From Alphaproteobacteria bacterium (GTDB lineage Bacteria > Pseudomonadota > Alphaproteobacteria > Micropepsales > Micropepsaceae), in assembly GCA_015654715.1 (NCBI GenBank), contig JAATGK010000270.1:1-10958 (forward strand): 10,958 bases of DNA. Reading direction: 5' to 3'. The notes below the pieces were generated by a model that made no database searches, had not been told where the DNA came from, and saw only the letters and a list, made by a program, of their open reading frames with translations. Shown in pieces: positions 1 through 7,209 of the stretch. The number at the start of each line of letters is the position of its first letter. Position 1 is the first letter of the stretch. The translations under genes were made by a program, and so were the position numbers.

Positions 1-947
1 ACTATGCGAAATTCCAGGAATGGCAGAACCGCAGCCCCTATCACCGCGATGCGGCGGCACGCCTATTCCGGCTATGGGGCAATCTCGATGCGCTGAAAGC
101 CCTTGCGGCCCCAGTCGCTGCGCCCGCGCCCAAACCGAAGCCAACGTTCTGGCGCCGCGCCCATCTGCCGTATCTCGCGGCAGCGGCGGCCGCGGTGGTG
201 CTCGTGCTGGCCACCTTTCCAACCTATATGGCGTTGCACAGCGATCCGCCGGTGGTGACGACCTATCAAACGGCCGTTGGGGCGCAGAGGAGTGTCGCGC
301 TGGCGGACGGATCGACGCTTACACTCAATACCAACTCAGCCGTTCGGGTGGTGCTGTCCAGTAAGCGCCGCGATGTGCACCTGTTGCGCGGTGAGGCGTA
401 TTTCGAGGTCGCTCATGACGACAAGCGTCCGTTTGCCGTGTTTGCCGGCTCGGGCTTGGTGCGCGACATCGGTACGGCGTTTGACGTCAGGCTGCTGGCT
501 CGGGCGGTAGACGTGATCGTGGTGCACGGCAATGTCGAGCTGGCCGCGCTCAGCGGCGATGCCGGGCAATCCACCGAGCGCCATCTTGCTGTTGTCGCGG
601 CGGGCCAGAACGCCGTCTTTGCGCACAAGGTCGATCGCCTGTCGCAGGTTACCGACGCCGCGATTAACCGCCGGTTGGCGTGGCGTCAGGGCGTGCTGGT
701 CTATGCCGGTGAGCCGCTGGCCCAGGTGGTGGCCGACTATAACCGCTATTCGAACGTCAAAGTTGAGATTGTCGATCCGAAGCTGAATGATCTGCAGGTG
801 GGTGGTTATTTCGAGATCGGCAAGAGCGCGGCGTTCCTCGAAGCTCTCAGCAACAATTTCGGCATCAGGGTTCAATGGCGTGATACTCATCACGCGGAGC
901 TTGTCGCCATTGAGGGCGAGCGTGGCCGCACCACGCATTTTCGATAA
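1..947 (+). CDS. FecR-family anti-sigma factor / sigma regulator, 5' end cut by window edge
   Basis: The frame is open from the left edge, and 314 residues are visible up to the TAA stop. The visible start (FQEWQNRSPYHRDAAARLF) matches the cytoplasmic N-terminal domain of FecR-type regulators, so probably only a few tens of residues are missing. One hydrophobic helix follows (PYLAAAAAAVVLVLATF, about residues 56-73 of the visible part). Next comes a periplasmic FecR domain with GAQRSVALADGSTLTLNTNS, LLRGEAYFEVAHD and VRDIGTAFDVR. The C-terminal segment (VLVYAGEPLAQVVADYNRYS to NNFGIRVQW) has the STN-like fold typical of these proteins. Family knowledge: FecR spans the inner membrane, reads the STN domain of a TonB-dependent transducer, and controls a FecI-type ECF sigma factor. 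The receptor downstream does carry STN, which fits. An ECF sigma gene just upstream is expected but lies outside the window. Confidence 0.93.
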   Translation, partial: YAKFQEWQNRSPYHRDAAARLFRLWGNLDALKALAAPVAAPAPKPKPTFWRRAHLPYLAAAAAAVVLVLATFPTYMALHSDPPVVTTYQTAVGAQRSVALADGSTLTLNTNSAVRVVLSSKRRDVHLLRGEAYFEVAHDDKRPFAVFAGSGLVRDIGTAFDVRLLARAVDVIVVHGNVELAALSGDAGQSTERHLAVVAAGQNAVFAHKVDRLSQVTDAAINRRLAWRQGVLVYAGEPLAQVVADYNRYSNVKVEIVDPKLNDLQVGGYFEIGKSAAFLEALSNNFGIRVQWRDTHHAELVAIEGERGRTTHFR

Positions 948-978
948 GCAAGGCCGCTATCCCGCAATTGCGAAAAAA

Positions 979-992
979 TGATAGCGCTATCT
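979..992. promoter_or_regulatory. Perfect palindrome TGATAGCGCTATCT, candidate LacI-type operator
   Basis: Positions 980-991 read GATAGCGCTATC, a perfect 12-bp palindrome centred on CG. The AGCGCT core with A/T-containing flanks resembles operators of LacI-family sugar regulators in alphaproteobacteria. A further copy of the right half (GCTATC) lies at 956-961. That copy also lets 955-961 pair with 980-986 as a 7-bp stem around an A-rich loop, so a structural role for the fecR 3' end is an alternative. The site lies 33 bp after the fecR stop and about 236 bp before the receptor start. No LacI gene is visible in the window. Confidence 0.5.
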
Positions 993-1097
993 CTCCAGAC
1001 GGTTTGGCGAGACCCACCGCTTTGTCTGCTTATTGCACGCTGATCTTCCACATCTACTTTCGTCTGTGGCTGCAGAGCGACAGAACGCGCAAAATTC

Positions 1098-1120
1098 GTG
1101 CAGTTCTGCCACGACTGCAC
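1098..1120. repeat. Inverted repeat GTGCAGT-N9-ACTGCAC
   Basis: Perfect 7-bp arms at 1098-1104 and 1114-1120 flank a 9-bp spacer. The centre-to-centre arm distance (16 bp) is longer than one helical turn, so a dimeric repressor site is possible but not clear. A small RNA hairpin in the leader is equally possible. It does not match the usual FadR-type GntR operator form (TNGTNNNACNA). Confidence 0.35.
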
Positions 1121-1166
1121 ATTTGCTGATAAGTTTTGCCAAGACGACTGGAGGATTTTGCCGTCT

Positions 1167-1194
1167 CACCGGTCTTAAGTTCATAAGGCCGGTG
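1167..1194 (+). other. 11-bp hairpin in the receptor leader
   Basis: CACCGGTCTTA (1167-1177) pairs with TAAGGCCGGTG (1184-1194), with a single T:G wobble and a 6-nt loop (AGTTCA). It ends 33 nt before the GTG start of the receptor ORF and has no following T tract, so it does not look like a simple intrinsic terminator. The inner arms CCGGTCT/AGGCCGG recur in the hairpin just after the receptor gene. Confidence 0.55.
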
Positions 1195-1227
1195 TGAAGG
1201 CAGCGGTGCCGACCATCGAGTCAGAAC

Positions 1228-4200
1228 GTGACGATAGGGAGAAAACGACCAGCGATGTGGGGCGCCAGCTGCTTAGTTGCAGCTTGGTGTTGGGCCTTCG
1301 CTGTCTCGGCCGATGCGGAAGATACGAAATATGAAGTCCATATTTCGCAGTCCAACATCGGTGCAAGTTTATCCGAACTGGCGCGCCAAACGCACGTCCA
1401 GTTACTCTATCCTTACGCGCTGGCTCAGGTGCCGGGAGCGAATCCCGTCAATGGTCGGTACTCAGTTCCAGAAGCCCTCGAGGTCCTGCTCAAAGGAACA
1501 GGCTTTTCCGGCGGCCTTACAACGCAAGGGGTCATCACGATCTCATTGCGAAGAACAGGTTGCACAGAGGAGGGGAAAGCCATGTCAAAAACATCGCAGG
1601 ACGCAAAGCGGACTGTATCCATATTCGCATTAATGGTCGGCGCGCTGAGCGCACCGGCTTGCTACGCTCAGGCTGCCGGCGATTCTAGCTCGTCGCTCGA
1701 AACCGTGGTCGTCACGGGCCTTCGGTCGAGCTTGAATGCGGCCGAGCAGATCAAGCGTGCCAATCTCAACGTCGTCGACTCCATCGTGCCGGAAGATGTT
1801 GGCAAGTTGCCCGACGCGACGGTCGGTGACGCGCTGCAGCGCATTCCGGGTGTGCAGGTGACGCGCAACAACGACCAAGTGACGGGCGTCAATATCCGCG
1901 GCTTGCCGAACGTCGTTACCACATTAAACGGCGACGAAATCTTCACCACGACCGGTCGCACCTATTCGTTCCAAAACCTGCCGTCGGAAGTGTTGGCGGG
2001 TCTCAACGTCTACAAGACCGCATCCGCCGATCAGATCGAAGGCGGCATCGCTGGCCTGATCGATGTGCGCACGCACCGTCCGTTCGACTTCGACGGCTTC
2101 CAGATGGCCGGCTCGGTGACGGGGACCTATGGAACCGTTATCGATAAAGTGAATCCGAAGGGAAACTTCCTGATCAGCGACCGCTGGAAGACTTCGGCGG
2201 GCGAGTTCGGCGCCCTCCTAAACGTAACCGACAATTACGACTGGTTTGAATACCCCATCGTCTGGGAAGATACGCCCCATTTGGCGAAGTCGACGGCGCT
2301 CACCGGTCTGAGCCAACCCGTCTATGTGCCGTTCATGGGTTCGGTCACCACCCTTGGTCACCGCTCCTATCCGGAAGCCAACCTGTCGCTGCAGTTCCGC
2401 CCGATGGATGGCGTCGAATTCTATGCCGACCTGATCTATTCCGGTTGGACGCAACGTTCAGGCGACGTGAACTTCTTCTCCGTCACCAGCGACGATCTTC
2501 CGCTCTCGGATGTCACGCTGGCGAAAGATGGCTGTGTCACGCTGCAATACGACTCCGGCTGCATGGTTCAAACGGCGACGGTCGGCGGCGCTGGCGGTCA
2601 TCCGTATACTGCCACCAGCACCCAGGCCCACGACTTCAAGCAGAACGATCTGCACGGTACCGTCGGGGCCAAAGTGGATCACGGCCCCTGGTCGGTCGAT
2701 ACGGCGTTTTCGATCACAACGTCCGCGTACCACGATACGCGCGAAATCATCGACATGAACGTCCCGAATGAGGTTGTGACGTTGAACTCCAACGTCAATG
2801 GGCACGGCGTGTGGCATCTGTCCATTCCGGCCACCGACAAGGATCTGTTCTATTTGCAGAGCCTGAATGAGAGCTTCAACATCAACCACGGCACGCAGGT
2901 CTCCTGGTCCGGACATGCGAAGTACGACTTTGGCGATAGCAGCTTCATTACCTCGGTCGAGGGTGGGCTTCGTTACGCCGACCGCAAGGCGAATGCCCAG
3001 GCGGTGGCTGGCGGTGACGTCGGGTTCAGCGTTCCCGCAGGCAACGGCAACGTCAAGGCGTCGTCGGTATTCGGTAACGATTTCTTCCAGATGTTCCACG
3101 GTGGCGACGGCAACGACGCTACCTTCATCGGACCGTCGATAAACTACCTCATGGATCACGTCGGTGATATCCGGACGTACTATGGTGAGGCCGTGAGTGG
3201 GCCCACGGCTGATCCGGCCAATAGCTTCCGTGACGATGAAAACACCGAAGCCGTTTGGGCCCAGGCGCAGTATCATACCGAGTTCATCGGCCTGCCCATC
3301 GATGGTCAGATCGGTTTTAGGTATGTCAACACATCCCGTCGCCTCACCGGCACCAGCATAACAAGCATCCCGGCCGTGACCAACGACAGTGGTGCGCCTG
3401 TTGTTCTGGGCGGCACGACCTATCCGGCCGGTGCCACGATCGTCGCATCGCACAATGAGTATACTCCGTTTGCGACGCCGTCGAGCAGCCAGGACTTCTT
3501 GCCGAATATCAGTGCCATCGTTCATCTGTCGGATGATTTGCAAGCGCACCTTTCGTTCGGCAAGACCATGACGCGCCCCGACTTTGCGGCGTTGAACCCG
3601 TCACTGTCCACGACGCCGCCCACCGTCAACCGCGAAGGCGCTGGCTCGCAAGGCAATGCAGAGCTGTCGCCGACCCGATCGACGGCTTACGACGTGTCGC
3701 TGGAATACTACCTGCCGGGCGGCGGCATGGCGTCGATCGCCGGGTTCTATCACGATGTATCCGGCTACGTCCTTCCTGTGTCCTATACCAGGCTGTACGA
3801 TACGGATTACTGCACGGCCAACGGCATTCCAACCTCCGGCGGCATCAGCGGTCAGTGCACCATCCGCATTGCGACTTCGGAAAGCTCGGGCAAGGGCTAC
3901 ATCGAGGGCATGGAACTCAGCGCCCAGAAATTCTTCGATTTCCTCCCCGGAGCGTGGTCGGGTCTCGGTGTCCAGGCGAACTACACCTGGATTCAGTCGC
4001 ATGCGCCGATTCCGGGCCAGAACGGCAACGCTACCCGCGACGGCGATCTGACCCAGGTGTCGAAGAACAATGCCTCCGTCATGCTGATGTATGAAAAGTA
4101 TGGCCTGTCGATGCGCTTGGCCGCGACATATCGTTCGAAGTACATCGAAGGGTATTATCCCGGCAACAATGCCTTTCCGCCGATCGACTACGTCAAACCG

Positions 4201-4380
4201 ACGACCTACGTCGATTTGGGCGTGAACTACAACGTCTCGGATCAGGTGATGGTCTCGTTCGACGCCACCAACCTGCTCGGCGCCTACTATAACAGCTACT
4301 CCGGCACGACCTTGTTCCCGCGCGATATCAGAACGGTGAACAAGACCTACTCGCTGGGTCTTCACTACCGCTTCAACTGA
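1228..4380 (+). CDS. TonB-dependent outer-membrane receptor with N-terminal STN domain (transducer type)
   Basis: 1050 residues from the GTG at 1228. A first signal peptide (basic MTIGRKRP, hydrophobic core, cleavage near ADA-ED at about 30) precedes an STN domain (about 35-108). A second complete signal-peptide-like segment (119-147, ending ACYA-Q) follows, then a TonB-box-like ETVVVTG (158-164), a plug (about 180-295, with DVGKLPDATVGDALQRIPGV, VNIRGLPNV and GGIAGLIDVRT) and a beta-barrel to the terminal LHYRFN. The plug motifs match the Xanthomonas-Caulobacter class used for oligosaccharide uptake. STN plus the upstream fecR suggests a surface-signalling transducer. The start is uncertain. 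GTG 1228 has a basic n-region but only a weak GAG upstream, ATG 1255 (codon 10) has AGGGAG 13 nt upstream, and ATG 1582 has by far the best ribosome binding site but would drop STN. The substrate is inferred from the downstream glycosidases. Confidence 0.93.
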   Translation: MTIGRKRPAMWGASCLVAAWCWAFAVSADAEDTKYEVHISQSNIGASLSELARQTHVQLLYPYALAQVPGANPVNGRYSVPEALEVLLKGTGFSGGLTTQGVITISLRRTGCTEEGKAMSKTSQDAKRTVSIFALMVGALSAPACYAQAAGDSSSSLETVVVTGLRSSLNAAEQIKRANLNVVDSIVPEDVGKLPDATVGDALQRIPGVQVTRNNDQVTGVNIRGLPNVVTTLNGDEIFTTTGRTYSFQNLPSEVLAGLNVYKTASADQIEGGIAGLIDVRTHRPFDFDGFQMAGSVTGTYGTVIDKVNPKGNFLISDRWKTSAGEFGALLNVTDNYDWFEYPIVWEDTPHLAKSTALTGLSQPVYVPFMGSVTTLGHRSYPEANLSLQFRPMDGVEFYADLIYSGWTQRSGDVNFFSVTSDDLPLSDVTLAKDGCVTLQYDSGCMVQTATVGGAGGHPYTATSTQAHDFKQNDLHGTVGAKVDHGPWSVDTAFSITTSAYHDTREIIDMNVPNEVVTLNSNVNGHGVWHLSIPATDKDLFYLQSLNESFNINHGTQVSWSGHAKYDFGDSSFITSVEGGLRYADRKANAQAVAGGDVGFSVPAGNGNVKASSVFGNDFFQMFHGGDGNDATFIGPSINYLMDHVGDIRTYYGEAVSGPTADPANSFRDDENTEAVWAQAQYHTEFIGLPIDGQIGFRYVNTSRRLTGTSITSIPAVTNDSGAPVVLGGTTYPAGATIVASHNEYTPFATPSSSQDFLPNISAIVHLSDDLQAHLSFGKTMTRPDFAALNPSLSTTPPTVNREGAGSQGNAELSPTRSTAYDVSLEYYLPGGGMASIAGFYHDVSGYVLPVSYTRLYDTDYCTANGIPTSGGISGQCTIRIATSESSGKGYIEGMELSAQKFFDFLPGAWSGLGVQANYTWIQSHAPIPGQNGNATRDGDLTQVSKNNASVMLMYEKYGLSMRLAATYRSKYIEGYYPGNNAFPPIDYVKPTTYVDLGVNYNVSDQVMVSFDATNLLGAYYNSYSGTTLFPRDIRTVNKTYSLGLHYRFN
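1567..1584 (+). promoter_or_regulatory. Strong internal ribosome binding site and ATG inside the receptor ORF
   Basis: GAGGAGGGG (1567-1575), containing a full AGGAGG at 1568-1573, sits 8 nt before an in-frame ATG at 1582. It is the best Shine-Dalgarno in the window. The ATG opens a canonical signal peptide (MSKTSQDAKRTVSIFALMVG, then ALSAPACYA-Q) leading directly into the TonB box and plug. Initiation here would make a 932-residue receptor without STN. It may be the true start of the receptor, a second start, or a relic of a formerly separate gene. Confidence 0.6.
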
Positions 4381-4397
4381 CATCGCCTGCCGTCCGC

Positions 4398-4424
4398 GCC
4401 GGTCTGGATCTCCCCCAGGCCGGT
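4398..4424 (+). other. Hairpin between receptor and glycosidase operon
   Basis: CCGGTCTGG (4399-4407) pairs with CCAGGCCGG (4415-4423) around a 7-nt loop (ATCTCCC). There is one T:G wobble, and a further G:T pair is possible at 4398/4424. No T tract follows, so it is a weak terminator candidate. A processing site, attenuator or mRNA 3'-end stabiliser between receptor and enzyme genes would fit. Its outer 7-bp arms are identical to those of the hairpin before the receptor. The rest of the 102-bp gap shows no clear promoter. Confidence 0.5.
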
Positions 4425-4482
4425 TGCGGCGGCCCTGTAAACGCCGCAGACGCGGCATGATCAAACATCGCGAGTTCCATAC

Positions 4483-6054
4483 ATGTCTGGAAGAATGCAC
4501 CTGTCCTATCTGGCCGCTGCCGCGTTCTGTTTTACGCCGGCTTTGGCCGACGCCGTTCCGGGTTTCGATACTTCCGAAGGCACGAAGCTTGCCGACGGTC
4601 AGGGCTATGTTTCGCTCGTGCGTCTCGAACATCAGGCGGGTAAGAGTGCCAATGGGCGCGTGCTGATCACCTTCGAGCGACCAGACCTGTCCGGTATGCC
4701 GGTCTATGAGAGCTTGGACGATGGCGACAGTTGGCGCTTGGTGAGCCATGTCAGCGACCAGACTTTTCACGATCTCAAGCGCTGCCAGTTCCGCTATCAG
4801 CCAAATCTCGTTGAATTGCCGCGCGATAGCGGCTCGCTGAAGAAAGGAACGCTGCTGCTCTCCGGTAATACGATCTGCACCGATAGCGATGGGCATCTGG
4901 CCGACGAACACCTGCAGACCTATTTCTCGACCGATCTAGGTCGCACCTGGACGTATCATGGCACCATCGTCGATGGCGGCGGCCGCCCCGAGGCCAAGGA
5001 CAATCACGGTGTCTGGGAGCCGAACCTTGCTGTTCTGAATGATGGACAGTTGGTCGCGTATTATTCGACCGAACAGCATAAGGCGCAGGGCTACAATCAG
5101 CTTCTGGCCCACAAAATCTCGACCGACGGCGGCGCAACCTGGAGCGCCGAAGTCAACGATTCGGCCGTCTCCGGTGGCGTGGAACGGCCGGGCATGGCGG
5201 CGGTGGTCACTCTCCCCGACCGTCGCTATGCCTATACTTATGAAGATATCGACGGTCCCGACAACAATGGTCAGGTCTACATCAAATTCAGCCGCGACGG
5301 GCTGGATTGGGGCTCGCCCGCTGATCGCGGCTGGCCGATCGAGACGATGGGTGGTGCTTGGCCCGCCGCCTGTCCGGCGATCACCTGGTTGCCGATTGGT
5401 GGTGACAAGGGGGTTCTGATCGTCAGCGCGGAACGGGCTGGCGGTACCGGCGACGCAGGCGGGCGGGCGTTGTACTGGAACAAGGACCTCGGTCGCGGCC
5501 CCTGGTGGCAGATTCGGGCGCCCGTGCAGAAGCGCACCGGCAATATGGGCGCCGGCTGGACCCAAGCGGTGATGCTGAAACGCAATGGGCAAATGCTGCA
5601 TATCACCTCGTCGTCGTCCGCGACGAGCGCCGCTGACAATATGAATTCCGGCAAGAATGTCATTCTGTTTGCGGCGGCTAAGCTCAGCTTCAACCGCTAC
5701 GAAGCGGAAGATGCCGCCCGGCACGACGCCGCCTACATACACGACGACAAGATGTCCACCCGCGGGCGCGTGCGGATAGCGGCCGCAACCGGTCGGCTCG
5801 ATTTCGACATCTACGTTGATAAGGCGGGCGTATATCCCGTCACCGTCCACTTCACGGCGGCGACGTTGCAGCCGGCGACGCCGGGGCTGCGCGTCAACGG
5901 GGCTGCGATGGCGCCCGTGGCGGTTCCCGTGTCGGATGGCTGGAGCGACATGAGCGTCAGCGCCCGGCTGACGGCTGGATACAACAAGATCACGATATTG
6001 GGTGGACAGCAGCCGGCCGACGTCGACTACGTCGAGCTTGGCGAGGGTAAGTAA
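4483..6054 (+). CDS. Secreted GH93-like exo-alpha-1,5-L-arabinanase with C-terminal CBM-like domain
   Basis: 523 residues. A signal peptide (about 1-24, ending ALADA) precedes a sialidase-like beta-propeller with Asp-box-type motifs at 77-84 (SLDDGDSW), 149-156 (STDLGRTW), 213-220 (STDGGATW) and 270-276 (SRDGLDW). The stretches GVWEP (176-180), YYSTEQHK (193-200), ERPGMAAV (234-241) and YTYEDID (251-257) resemble GH93 (clan GH-E), which releases arabinobiose from arabinan. E179 and E254 match in context and spacing the two catalytic glutamates I recall from the fungal enzyme Arb93A. I see no sialidase FRIP motif. Residues about 405-521 (YEAED to DYVEL) look like a CBM6/35-type beta-sandwich, suggesting carbohydrate binding. 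The ATG at 4483 has only weak GCGAG upstream, and codon 5 (4495) is an alternative. This is the first gene of the enzyme operon. Generic annotation might call it 'exo-alpha-sialidase'. Confidence 0.8.
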   Translation: MSGRMHLSYLAAAAFCFTPALADAVPGFDTSEGTKLADGQGYVSLVRLEHQAGKSANGRVLITFERPDLSGMPVYESLDDGDSWRLVSHVSDQTFHDLKRCQFRYQPNLVELPRDSGSLKKGTLLLSGNTICTDSDGHLADEHLQTYFSTDLGRTWTYHGTIVDGGGRPEAKDNHGVWEPNLAVLNDGQLVAYYSTEQHKAQGYNQLLAHKISTDGGATWSAEVNDSAVSGGVERPGMAAVVTLPDRRYAYTYEDIDGPDNNGQVYIKFSRDGLDWGSPADRGWPIETMGGAWPAACPAITWLPIGGDKGVLIVSAERAGGTGDAGGRALYWNKDLGRGPWWQIRAPVQKRTGNMGAGWTQAVMLKRNGQMLHITSSSSATSAADNMNSGKNVILFAAAKLSFNRYEAEDAARHDAAYIHDDKMSTRGRVRIAAATGRLDFDIYVDKAGVYPVTVHFTAATLQPATPGLRVNGAAMAPVAVPVSDGWSDMSVSARLTAGYNKITILGGQQPADVDYVELGEGK

Positions 6055-6059
6055 TAGCG

Positions 6060-7193
6060 ATGCGCATGATGTGGAGGAAGGTTCTCTTGAGCAGTATTTG
6101 TGCAGCCGGTGTGATGACGGCCGGAGCGCTTGCGGCCACCCGCGCCGAATTCGGCAAACTGCCGGATGGACGCAGTGTCGAAGCCGTAACGCTGACGAAT
6201 GGCGCCGGCGTGTCGGTGAAGATCATCGCTTACGGTGCCGCGATCCAATCCGTGGTTACGCCGGATCGCGACGGCAAGGCGGCGGACATCACGCTCGCCT
6301 ATGGCGACATGCGCGGCTATCTGGCGAACCCGCAATACTTCGGCGCCACCGTGGGCCGTTATGCCAATCGCATCGCCAAAGGCCGCTTTGTGCTCGACGG
6401 CAAGACTTATCAGTTACCGGTCAACGACGGTGCCAATTCTCTTCACGGTGGCACCGCCGGTTTCGACAAGGTGCTATGGCACGTCGATGCGGTCGGCAAG
6501 GCCAACGTCACGCTCTCTTATGTCAGTCCGGACGGCGATCAGGGCTATCCCGGCAAGCTGACCGTCAAGGCGGTCTACTCGCTCGACGAGAACAACCAGC
6601 TTACTGTCGACTACACCGCCAAAACCGATAAGGCGACGGTCGTTAATCTCACCAATCACGCCTATTGGAATCTGTCGGGCGAGGGCTCGGGCAGCATCAT
6701 GGACCAAGTGCTGACGATCCCCGGTGCCGAAACGACGCCGGTCGATGCCGGATTGATCCCGACCGGCGAATTCACTTCCGTCACCGGAACACCCTTCGAT
6801 TTCCGCGCCGGCAAACCGATCGGGCGCGATGTTCGCGACGGGCACTCGCAGCAGCTTCTGTTCGGCAGAGGTTTCGACCACAACTGGGTGATCGACCGCG
6901 CGCCTGTCGCCAAGCCGCGTCTTGTCGCAAAAGTCGAAGACCCCACGTCGGGCCGCATTCTGGAAATCTCATCGACCATGCCGGGCGTGCAGTTCTATTC
7001 CGGCAATTTCCTCGACGGCACGGTGGTGGGCAAATCCGGTCATAGTTATCGCCAAGGCGATGCTTTTGCGATCGAGCCTCAGCTTTTCCCGGATACCCCC
7101 AATCATCCGGAATTCGGTTCCGCCCGCCTCGAGCCTGGGCACGAGTACCACCACACCATTGTTTACCGGTTTGCCGTCGACAAGACGCGCTGA
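6060..7193 (+). CDS. galM: Exported aldose 1-epimerase (mutarotase)
   Basis: 377 residues, the usual length of the family plus a signal peptide (MRMMWRKVLLSSICAAGVMT, then AGALA). It interconverts alpha and beta anomers of free aldoses. Family landmarks are all present: FGATVGRYANRI (94-105), NSLHGG with H129, NLTNHAYWNLSGEG with H200, GFDHNW with D273, and AIEPQLFPDTPNHP with E339. These correspond to the two substrate histidines, the aspartate and the catalytic glutamate of characterised GalM. The start lies 5 nt after the GH93 stop, and GAGGG within the last codons of GH93 serves as a distant ribosome binding site. ATGs at 6066 and 6069 are alternatives. The signal peptide places the enzyme in the periplasm or outside, beside the glycosidases, where it would equilibrate released sugar before uptake. 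The exact sugar is unknown. Confidence 0.93.
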   Translation: MRMMWRKVLLSSICAAGVMTAGALAATRAEFGKLPDGRSVEAVTLTNGAGVSVKIIAYGAAIQSVVTPDRDGKAADITLAYGDMRGYLANPQYFGATVGRYANRIAKGRFVLDGKTYQLPVNDGANSLHGGTAGFDKVLWHVDAVGKANVTLSYVSPDGDQGYPGKLTVKAVYSLDENNQLTVDYTAKTDKATVVNLTNHAYWNLSGEGSGSIMDQVLTIPGAETTPVDAGLIPTGEFTSVTGTPFDFRAGKPIGRDVRDGHSQQLLFGRGFDHNWVIDRAPVAKPRLVAKVEDPTSGRILEISSTMPGVQFYSGNFLDGTVVGKSGHSYRQGDAFAIEPQLFPDTPNHPEFGSARLEPGHEYHHTIVYRFAVDKTR

Positions 7194-7209
7194 GTACGGG
7201 AGTTTTTTT

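Larger units (their letters stand above)
948..1227 (+). promoter_or_regulatory. 280-bp intergenic region before the receptor gene, likely promoter and leader
   Basis: This is the longest stretch without a gene in the window. It separates fecR from the receptor and must hold the receptor promoter unless the two are co-transcribed. I see three symmetric elements, each listed separately: a 12-bp palindrome at 980-991, an inverted repeat at 1098-1120 and a hairpin at 1167-1194. I could not identify a convincing -35/-10 pair. A FecI-type ECF promoter is plausible from context but is not supported by a recognisable motif. No tRNA or credible small ORF was seen. Confidence 0.5.

Noticed and set aside
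2458..3549. 363-codon minus-strand open frame inside the receptor gene
   Set aside because: It is a mirror of the barrel coding sequence and has no family resemblance or plausible ribosome binding site.
4398..4424. Hairpin after the receptor as a conventional rho-independent terminator
   Set aside because: There is no T tract after the stem, so it is listed as a hairpin of unknown role rather than a terminator.
3601..4911. 436-codon minus-strand open frame spanning the receptor 3' end, the gap and the start of GH93
   Set aside because: It overlaps two strongly supported plus-strand genes and has low-complexity antisense-like composition with no signal peptide or motif.
6922..7209. Upstream extension of the GH-A frame, adding 96 residues
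   Set aside because: It overlaps the epimerase gene. The ATG at 7210 has a good ribosome binding site and opens a canonical signal peptide.
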